A stretch of DNA of 64,000 nucleotides from Sapria himalayana (taxonomy: Eukaryota > Streptophyta > Magnoliopsida > Malpighiales > Rafflesiaceae), in NCBI GenBank assembly GCA_029783825.1, contig JAREIK010004330.1, positions 1 through 64,000 on the forward strand, given 5' to 3'. The notes under the pieces were generated by a model, which was not told the DNA's origin, did no database searches, and saw only the letters and a list, made by a program, of their open reading frames with translations. This document shows positions 50,933 through 61,900 of the stretch, piece by piece (position 1 is the first letter of the stretch; the number at the start of each line of letters is the position of its first letter). The translations under genes and the position numbers were made by a program.

Positions 50933-51195
50933 ATATGAATTTATTTTGTAATTAATATTTCTATAAAAATAAACTGATAAATAATTAAAATTATACTGAA
51001 TAATTAAAATAATTTATTTTGTTCCTCTATCAACTCTAGAATGATTGCTAAAGCTCTAACCAAAATAATAGGAGCTTTTACTTTATCTCTATTATGTCTC
51101 ATCATATTTGATGTTGAATCACTGGGCTATCAAAGGTAATTTGACTCATGTATGCTAACAACTAAACCAAAGTGGTACCCTATGTGTTGAAATAG
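50933..51195. repeat. Satellite-to-island junction, copy 2
   Basis: About 80 bp of X-type satellite followed by about 180 bp of non-satellite sequence, homologous to 23925-24205 in the same orientation. On the left it is joined to the copia remnant; on the right it stops at 'aaatagct' and passes into mid-body satellite ('aaaatgattcaaaag'). It is a translocated fragment of the junction at 24 kb or of a common ancestor. Confidence 0.85.
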
Positions 51196-52292
51196 CTAAA
51201 ATGATTCAAAAGAAAAGCAAAATAAATTACTAAATAATAATTATTTGTTTTTAAATTTTTTTTTTTAAAAGCTTATCCATTTTTTGATGAAAAATAATTT
51301 TTATATAAATATTTTTAAGTCATAATTTATTTTATAATTAATATATATATATAAATAAAAAACTTAACAATCGAAATGATTTTTTTAAATTATAATGAAA
51401 ACAAATAAAAATGAGATTAATTATTATTTAGGGTATACCGGTTTAAAGATTATCTATATAGGGGTATCGAGATTTTGTAGTTTAGTGTTTAAGTGTTTAG
51501 GCATTTAGTGATTTATTAGTTTTATTTAAACAATGAAATAACAAAAAAATATTTTTTTTTTTTTTCACATGTTCAAAGGTTATAATCTTTGAAAATATAA
51601 AAATTTTAAAACTTTTTTCAAAAGTGAATACAATATTTAGTTATAATAATAATTAAATTTATATATGATATAAATTCGATATAAATATATTTATTGATAA
51701 ATATTCTAATAATGATGAAAAAATAAATTAATAATCTATTATTAATAAGATAGATATAAATTAAAATATAATTACAAAACCTAAAATGATTCAGAAAAAA
51801 AAAAATATATTACTATAAAATAATTTTTTGTTTTTAAAATTTTTTTTCTTTTAAAAAGGTTATCTATAATTTTTTAATGAAAAATAATTTATATAAATTA
51901 TTTTTATCTAGCTCAATTTATTTTGTAATTAATATTTATATATAAATAAACAAATAAATAATTAAAATGAATATTTAAAATAATAATGAAAAAAATGAGA
52001 TTTATTATTTATTATTTAGGGATACTATTTTAATTAAAATTAGATCTGTCTCACTAATAATTTATTTTGTAATTAATATTTCTATACAAATAAACTGATA
52101 AATAATTACAATAAAAATTTAAAATTATACTGAATAAAAATTAAAATGAGATTTACGATTTATTATTAATGTATACCAGTTTAATGGTTTTGACATTTAG
52201 GAGTTTAAAGATTTATGTTTTTAGGCATTTAGTATTTTAAAGGTTTTATTTAAACAATAAAAAAACAATAAAAAATTCGCAATATTTTCTCA

Positions 52293-52318
52293 TTTTCAGA
52301 GGTTATAACCTCTGAAAA
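52293..52318. repeat. 26-bp perfect palindrome with compensatory arm changes (B-type monomer)
   Basis: The arms are TTTTCAGAGGTTA and its exact reverse complement. Relative to the usual TTTTCAAAGGTTA both arms carry the symmetric change (A to G on the left, T to C on the right). Most B-type monomers have a one-arm mismatch (TTTTCATAGG against CCTTTGAAAA), so this copy has regained full symmetry with a different base pair. Confidence 0.92.
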
Positions 52319-52749
52319 TATAATAAAATTTAAGATTTTCTGATATGTGAATACAATATTTAGTTATAATAATATTAATAATTATATATCATATAAATTC
52401 AATATAAACAATTTTATTGATAGATATTATAATAATTATCAAAAATTAAATTAATAAATTAATAAAAGATAGAATTAATTAAAAAATATTTAAAAACCCA
52501 AATTGATTAAAATTAAAGTAAATATATATTGATAATAATAATTAAATTTTTAAATTTTACTTCTTTTATAAGCGTATATATTTTTGATTAAAAATAAATT
52601 ATTTTAAATTATATTTGTTGCACTCATAATTTATTTTGTAATAAATATTTCTATAAAAATAAACTAATAAATAATTAAAATTAATATTTAAAATTATAAT
52701 AAATAGAAATAAAAATTAGATTTATTAATTATTATGTATTATATAACAG

Positions 52750-52837
52750 TTTAATGGTTTATGTATTTAGGTATTACGGGGTTTAGGAGTTTACTAATTT
52801 AATTGTGCATGCATTTAGTGGTTTATAGGTTTTATTT
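52750..52837 (+). repeat. Octamer block of a C-type monomer (11 units)
   Basis: Eleven 8-bp units in unbroken register, starting TTTAATGG, TTTATGTA and ending TTTATAGG, TTTTATTT. The hAT element at 32.4-36.1 kb sits in the same block of another C-type monomer, between the units corresponding to GCATTTAG. Confidence 0.88.
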
Positions 52838-52877
52838 AAAAAAAAAATAACAAAAAATTTATTTTTATTATTTTTTG

Positions 52878-52909
52878 ATATTTTCAAAGGTTATAACCTT
52901 TGAAAATAT
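52878..52909. repeat. 32-bp perfect palindrome, C-type monomer
   Basis: The 26-bp core (52881-52906) plus ATA on the left and TAT on the right. It lies about 40 bp downstream of the octamer block at 52750-52837. Confidence 0.92.
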
Positions 52910-55900
52910 AATAATTTTAATTTTTTTTCAAAAGTGAATTCAATATTTAGTTATAATAATCATTACATTTATATTTCATATAAATTCAATATAAATAATT
53001 TATTGAGAAATATTCTAATAATTATCAAAAAATAAAATAATAATCTATTATTAATAAGATGGATATCAATTAAAATATAATTACAAAACCAAAAATGATT
53101 AAGAATCAAAGCAAAATATATTACTATATAATAATTTTTTGTTTTGAAATTTTTTTTTTTTTAAAAGTTTATCTATATTTTTTTGGTGAAAAATAATTTA
53201 TATAAATTATATTTGTATAACTCATAATTTATTTTGTAATTAATATTTATATAAAAAAATAAATAAATATTAAATGAATATTTAAATTATAATGAAAATG
53301 ATATTTATTCTTTATTATTTAGGTTATACCGGTTTAATTAAAATTATATCTGTCTTACTGATAATTTATTTTGTAATTAGTATTTCTAAAAAAATAAACT
53401 ATTAAATAATTAAAATAAAATATAAAAATTATACTAAATAAAAATTAAAATGAGATTTATGAATTATTATTAATGTATACCAGTTTAATGGACTAAGTAT
53501 TTAGAGGTTTTGTCGTTTAGTAGTTTAGCGATTTATGTTTTTAGGCATTTAGTGGTTTATAGGTTTTATTTAACCAATGAAATAACAAAAAAATTATTTT
53601 TGATATTTTTTCACATTTTCAAAGGTTATAACATTTGAAAATATAATAATTTTAAATTTTTTTCAAATGTAAATATAATATTAAGTTATAATAATCTTAT
53701 TAATTATAAGTCATTTAAATTCAATATAAATAATTACATTGCTAGATATTATAATAATGATCATAAAATTATTAATAAGATAGATATTATTTAAAATATA
53801 TTTGCAAAATCTAAATTTATTCAAAATCTAAGTAAAATATATTACTAAATAATAATTTTTTTTAATGTTTTGCTTTTTTTATAAGTTCATATTTTTGTTT
53901 TTAAAAATAAATTATTTAAATTATATTTGTCTTACTCGTAATTTATTTTGTAATTTATAATTTTATAATAATAAACTAATAAATAATTAAAATGAATATT
54001 TAATTATAATGAATACAAATAAACTTGAGATTTATTATTTATTATTCAGTATACTGGTTTAATGGTTTAAGTATTTAAGTGTTTTGTGGTTTAGGATTTA
54101 GTGATTTAATTGTTTAACCTTTAGTGATTTATTGTTTTTAATTAAAGAATGAAAAAACAAAAAATTTAATTTTTTGATTTTTTTTAATTTTGAAGGTTAT
54201 AACTTTGAAAATATAATAATTTTTAATTTTTTTTAAATGTGAATATAATATTTAGTTATAATAATCTTAATAATTTTATATAATGTAATCTAAATATAAA
54301 TAATTTATTAAAAAATATTATAATAATGATAAATTAATTGATAAACTAGTATTAATAAGAATGATATAAATTAAAATATAATTGTAAAATCTAAAATGAT
54401 TCAAAATCAAAATAAGATATATTAATAAAAATTAATTTTTTATTTTTAAAATTTTGCCTCTTTTTATAAGCATATATATATTTTTGATGAAAAATAAATT
54501 AATTAAATTATATCTATCTCACTAATACTTTATTTTGTAATTAATATTTCTATAAAAATAAACTGATAAATAATTAAAATGAATATTAAAATTATAATGA
54601 ATACTAATAAAAATGAGAATTATGATTTATTATTTATACTATACTAATTTAATGTTTTAGTATTTATGAGCTTCGGGATTAGGAGTTTAGTCATTTTAGT
54701 ATTTAGTCATTTAGTCGTTTATAGGTTTATTTAAAAAATAAAATAAAAAAAAAGTATTTTTGTTATTTTTTCACATTTTTTAAGGATATAACCTTGAAAA
54801 TATAATAATTTTTAATTTTTTTGAAAAGTAAATACAATATGAATTTAATAATCATAATAATTAAATATCATGTAAATTCAATATAAATTATTTTATTGGT
54901 ATATATTATAATAATGATCATAAAAAAATAATAACTAATTATTAATAAGATAAATATTGTTTTATATATATTTTCAAAACCTAAAATGACTCAAAATAAA
55001 AGTGATATATTTTACTAAATATTAATTTTAAATTTTTAAATTTTGTATCCATATATATGCTTATATATTTTTTGATGAAAATAAATTTTTTAAATTATAT
55101 TTCAATAAAAATAAACTAATAAATAATTAAGATGTATGTTTAAAATTATAATGAATACTAATAAAAATGAGATTTATTATTTATTATATATAGTAGCGTT
55201 TTAATGGTTAAATTATTTAGGGTTTTTGTCATTTAGAAGTTTAGCAATTTATGTTTTTAGGCATTTAGTGGTTTATAGGTTTTATTTATATAATAAAAAT
55301 AATTTTTTTTTGATTTTTTACGATTTTCAAAGGTTATAATCTTTGAAAAGAAATATTTTTTAAAATATTTTGAAATGTGAATACCATGTATAATTATATT
55401 AATCTTACTAATAATATCATATAAATTAAATATAAACAATTTTAATGATAGATATTATAATAATGATCAAAAATTAAATTAAAAACTATTATTAAAAATC
55501 TATATATTAATTAAAATATATTTAAGTAACACAAATGATTCAAATCAAATCAAAATATATTGCTAAATAATAATATTTAATTTAAATTAAAATGAATATA
55601 CATTTTCCTTCTTTTTTAAAGCTTATATTTTTTTGATTAAATAAAATTATTTAAATATTATTTGTCTCATTCAAAATTTATTTCGAATTAATTTTTCCAA
55701 AAATTAAACTATAGTTAATTAAAATGAATATTAAAATTATAATAAATAGAAATATAAATGAGATTTATTATTTAATAAGTAGAATATAGGTATTAAAAGG
55801 TTTATGTATTTAGGGGTTTCGGGGTATATCAACTTACTGATTTAAGTAAGTAATCATTTAATGATCTATAGGTTTTATTTAAAAAATGAAATAACAAAAA

Positions 55901-58900
55901 ATTTTCTTTATTATTTTTTCTCATTTTTTAAGGTTATAAGTTTTGAAAATATAATAATTTTTAAATTTTTTTCAAAAGTGAATACAATATTTATTTATAA
56001 TAATTATAATAATTATATATTATATAAATTCAATATAAACAATTTTATTGATAGATATTCTAATAATAATCAAAAAATAAAAAAAATCTATTATGAATAA
56101 GATTGATATTACTTAAAATATAAAATCAAAAGCTAAAATGATTCAAAAGCAAAGCAAAATATATTACTAAATAATTATTTTTGTTTTTAAATTTTTATTC
56201 TTTTATAAGCTTATCTATTTTTTTGATGAAAAATAATGTTTATAAATTATATTTTTAACTCCTAATTTATTTTATAATTAATACACATATACAAATAAAA
56301 ACTAAAAATCAAAATGATTTTTTTAAATTATAATGAAAATAAATAAAAATGATATTTATTAATTATTATTTAGTATATACCAGTTTAAAGGATTATGTGT
56401 ATAGGGGTATCAGGATTTTGTAGTTTTGTGATTTACGCGTTTAGGCATTTAGTAGTGTATAGGTTTTATTTAAACAATGAAATAACAAAAAATATATATA
56501 TTTTTTGTTTTTTCACATGTTCAAAGGTTATAATCTTTGAAAATATAAAAATTTTAAAACTTTTTTTATAAGTGAATACAATATTTAGTTATAATAATTA
56601 TTAAATTTATATATCATATAAATTCAATATAAATATTTTTATTGATAAATATTCTAATAATGATCAAAAAATAAATTAATAATCTTTTATTAATAAGATT
56701 TATATCATTTAAAATATAATTACAAATATTAAAATGATTCAAAATCTAAGCAAAATATTTTACTATATAATAATTTTTTGTTTTTAAATTTGTTTTTTAA
56801 AATTTATCTATTTTTTTTTGATGAAAAATAATTTATATAAATAATATTTGTTTAACTCATAATTTATTTTGTAATTAATATTTATATAAAAATATATAAA
56901 TAAATAATTAAAATGAATATTTAAAATTATAATGAAAAAAAATGAGTTTTTTATTTATCATTTAGGGTATACCGGTTTAATTTAAATTAGATCTTTCTAA
57001 CTAATAATTTATTTTGTAATTAATATTTCTATAAAAATAAACTGATAAATAATTAAAATAAAAATTTAAAATTAAACTGAATAAAAATTAAAATAAAATT
57101 TATGATTTTTTATTAATGTATACCAGTTTAATTGTTTAAGTATTTATAGGTTTTGATATTTAGGAGTTTAGCAATTTATGTTTTTAGGCATTTAGTGGTT
57201 TATAGGTTTTATATAAACAATAAAATAATAAAAAAAATTGTAATTTTTTCTCATTTTCATAGGTCATAACCTTTGAAAATATAATAATATTTAAAATTTT
57301 TTGAAATGTGAATATAATATTTAGTTATAATAATATTGATAATTATATATCATATAAATTCAATATAAATAATTTTATTGATATATTATAATAATGATCA
57401 AAAATTAAATTAATAAACTTTTAATAATAAGATAGATATTAATTAAAAAAATATTTACAAAACTCAAATGATTCAAATTAAAGTAAAATATATTACTTGA
57501 TTATAATTTTAAATTTTAAATTTTTAATTATTTTATAAGGGTAAATACTTTTATTGATTAAAAATAAATTATTTAAATTATATTTCTCGCACTCATAATT
57601 TATTTGTAATAAATATTTCTATAAAAATAACTAATAAATAATTAAAAAATATATTTAAAATTATAATAAATAGAAATAAATTTTGATTTATTAATTATTA
57701 AGTAGTAAATAGCGGTTTAATGGTTTATGTATTTAGGCATTTCGAGGTTTAGGAGTTTCCTGATTTAATTATGTATGCATTTAGTAGTTAGAGGTTTTAT
57801 TTAAAAAATAAATAAACAAAAAAATTATTTTTATCATTCCTTTGATATTTTCAAATGTTATAACCTTTGAAAATATAATTTTTAAATTTTTTCAAAAGTT
57901 AATTCAATATTTAGTTATAATAATCATTATATTTATATTTCATATAAATTTAATATAAATAATTTTATCGATAAATATTCTAATAAAGATCAAAAAATTA
58001 ATTAATAATCTATCATTAATAAGATAGATATGAATTAAAATATAATTACAAAACCTAAATGATTCATAAGGAAAGTAAAATATTTTACTATATAATAAAT
58101 TTTTGTTTTGAAAATTTTTCTTCTTTTTATAAGTTTATCTATATTTTTTGATGAAAAATAATTTATATAAATTATATTTGTCTAACTCATTATTTATACT
58201 ATAATTAATATTTAATAAAATAAACGAATAAATAATTAAAATGAATATCATTTAGTAGTTTATAGGATTTATTTAAATAATGAAATAACAAAAAAATTAT
58301 TTTTGATATTTTCTCACATTTTCAAAGGTTACAACCTTTGAAAATATTATAAGTAAAAATTTTTTAAAAATGTGAATACAATATTTAGTAATAAGAATCA
58401 TTATAATTATATATAATATAAACTAAATATAAAAAATTTTATTGATAGATATGATATCAATTATCGAAAAAATAAATTAATAATCTATTATTAATAAGAT
58501 ATATATGAATTAAAATATAATTACAAAACCTAAAATGATTCATAAGGAACTCAAAATATATTACTATATTAAATTTTTGTTTTGAAATTTTTTTTTCTTT
58601 TAAATAATTTATCTATAATTTTTTGATGAAAAATAATTTACATAAATTATATTTGTGTAACTCAAATTATTTTGTAATTAATATTTATATAAAAATAAAC
58701 AAATAAATAATTAAAATGAATATTTAAAATTATAATTAAAAGTAATGAGATTTATTATTTATTATTCCGGGTATACCGATCTAATTTAAATTAAATCTGC
58801 CTTACTAATAATTTATTTTGTAATAAATATTTCTATAAATATAAAATAAAATAATTATAATAAAAATTTAAAATTATACTGAATAAAAATTAAAATGATA

Positions 58901-61900
58901 TATATGATTTATTATTAATGTATACTAGTTTAATGGTTTAATTATTTAGAGGTTTTGTATTTTAAGAGTTTAGTGATTTAGGTTTTTTGGCATTTAGTGG
59001 TTTATTGGTTTTATTTAAACAATAAAATAACAAAAAAAATTTTGTAATTTTTTCTCATTTTCATAGGTTATAACCTTTGAAAATATAATAATATTTAAAA
59101 TTATTTGAAATGTGAATATAATATTTAGTTATAATAATATTAATAATTAAAATGATATAAATTCAATATAAATAATTTTATTGATAGATATTATAATAAT
59201 GATCAAAAATTAAATTAATAAAATATTAATAATAAGATAGATATTAAATAAAAAATATTTACAAAACCCAAATTGATTCAAAATCATAGTAAATATATTA
59301 CTGTATAATATTATTAATTTTTATATTTTTACTTCTTTTAAAAGCATATATATTTTTTTGATTAAAAATAAATTATATAAATTATATTTGTCACACTCAT
59401 AATTTATTTTATAAAAAATATTTCTATAAAAATTAAAATTTAAATAATTAAAATGAAATATAAACTATAATAAATAGAAATTAAAATTAGATTTTTAATT
59501 ATTATGTATTATATAGCCGGTTAATGGTTTATGTATTTAGGTATTATGGGGTTTAGGTGTATATCGATTTAATTGTGTATGAATTTAGTTGTTTATATGT
59601 TTTATTTAAAAAATAAAATAACAAAACATTTATTTTTATTATTTTTTGATATTTTCAAAGGATATAACCTTTGAAATTTTAATAATTTTTAAATTTTTTT
59701 CAAAAGTGAATTCAATATTTTGTTATAAATAATCAATATATTTATATATCATATTTCAACATAAATAATTTTAGTGATAAATATTCTAATAATGATCAAA
59801 AATAAATTAATAATCTATTATTAATAAGATAGATATCAATTAAAATAAATTACAAAACATAAAATGATTCATAAGGAAAGCAAAATATATTACTATATAA
59901 TAATTTTTTGTTTTGAAATATTTTTTATTTTAAAAAGTTTATCTATATTTTTTTGATTAAAAATAATTTACATAAATTATATTTGTCTAACTCATAATTT
60001 ATTTTTTAATTAATATTTATATAAAATAAAAAAATTAATAATTAAAATGAATATTAAAAATTATAATGAAAAAAAATAATATTTATTATTTATTATTTAG
60101 GGTATACTAGTTTAATTTAAATTATATATGTCTTACTAATAATTTATTTTGTAATTAAAATGAGATTTAAGATTTATTATTAATGTATACAAGTTCAATG
60201 GTTTTAGTATTTTAAGGTTTTGTCATTTAGGAGTTTAGCGATTTATGGTTTTAGGCATTTAGTTATTTATAGGTTTTATTTAAACAATAAAATAACAAAA
60301 AAAAATTGTAATTTTTTGTCATTTTCAAATGTTATAACCTTTAAAATTTTAATAATATTTAAAATTTTTAGAAATATGAATACAATATTTAGTTATAATA
60401 ATTATAATAATTCTATATCATATAAAATAAATATAAACAATATTATTGATAGATATAATAATAATGATCAAAAATTAAATTAATAAACTATTTATAATAA
60501 GATATATATTAAATAAAAAATATTTATAATACCCAAATTGATTCAAAATTAAAGTAAAATATATTAGTTGATAATAATTTTAATTTTTAATATTACTTCT
60601 TTTATACTTCTTTTAAAAGTGTATATATATTTTGATTAAAAATAAATTATTTAAATTATATGTGTCGCACTCATAATTTATTTTTAATAAAAATTTCTAT
60701 AAAAATAAACTAATAAATAATTAAAATGAATATTTAAAATAATAATAAATTGAAATATAAATTAATTTATTAATTATTAAGTAGTATATAGCGGTTTAAT
60801 GGTTTATGTATTTAGGCATTACGGGGTTTAAGAGTTTACTGATATAACTGTGTAGCATTTAGTGGTTTATAGGTTTTATTTAAAAATAAAATAATAAAAA
60901 AATTATTTTGATTATTTTTTCATATTTCCAAAGGTTATAATCATTGAAAATATAATAATATTTAATTTTTTTTAAAAGTTAATTCAATATTTAGTTATAA
61001 TAATCATTATATTTATATATCATATAAATTCAATTTAAACAATTTTATAGATAAATATTCTAATAATAATCAAAAATTAAATTAATAAATAATTGTTAAT
61101 AAGATAGATATCAATTAAAATATAATTACAAAATCTAAAATGATTCAGAAGGAAAGCAAAATAAATTACTATATATTAAATTTTAGTTTTTATATTTTTT
61201 GATGAAAAATAATTTATATAAATTATATTTGTCAAAGTCATAATTTATTTTGTAATTAATATTTATATAAAAATAAACGAATAAATAATTAAAATGCATA
61301 TTTTAAATTATAATGAAAAAATTAATTTTGAGATTTATTATTTATTATTTAGGGTATACTAGTTTAAAAGGATTATCTTTTTTGGGTTTTAGAGATTTAG
61401 GAGTTATTGATTTAAGTGTTTAGGCATTTAGTGGTTTTTAGGATTTATTTAAACAATGAAATAACAAATATATTATTTTTGATATTTTCTCACATTTTCA
61501 AAGGCTATAACCTTTGAATATAATAATTTTAAAATTTTTTAAAAAAGTGAATACAATATTTTATAATAATAATCATTATAATTATATATAATCTAAACAA
61601 AATATAAAGAATTTTATGGATAGATATTAAATCAATTATCAAAAAATAAATTAATATGCTATTATTAATATGATAGATATAAATTAAAATATAATTGAAA
61701 ACCCTAAAATTATTCAAAATCAAAGTAAAGTTTATTACTAAAATAATAATTTTTTTTTTAGTTTTTGCTTCTTTTATCAGCTTATATTTTTTTTTGTGAA
61801 AAATAAATTATTTAAATTAAATTTGTATCACTTATAATTTATTTTGTAATTATTATTTTAATAAATTATTTAAATTATAATTACGATTTACAAGTTTAAA

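Noticed and set aside
7158..60483. Recurrent 70-98-residue frames at 7158, 15180, 28699, 55861 and 60220 with similar Asn/Ile/Phe-rich ends (...NNFID.YSNNDQK)
   Set aside because: The similarity is fully explained by their being the same stretch of the satellite monomer. Frames are broken in most monomers, start codons differ, and indels are not in multiples of three.
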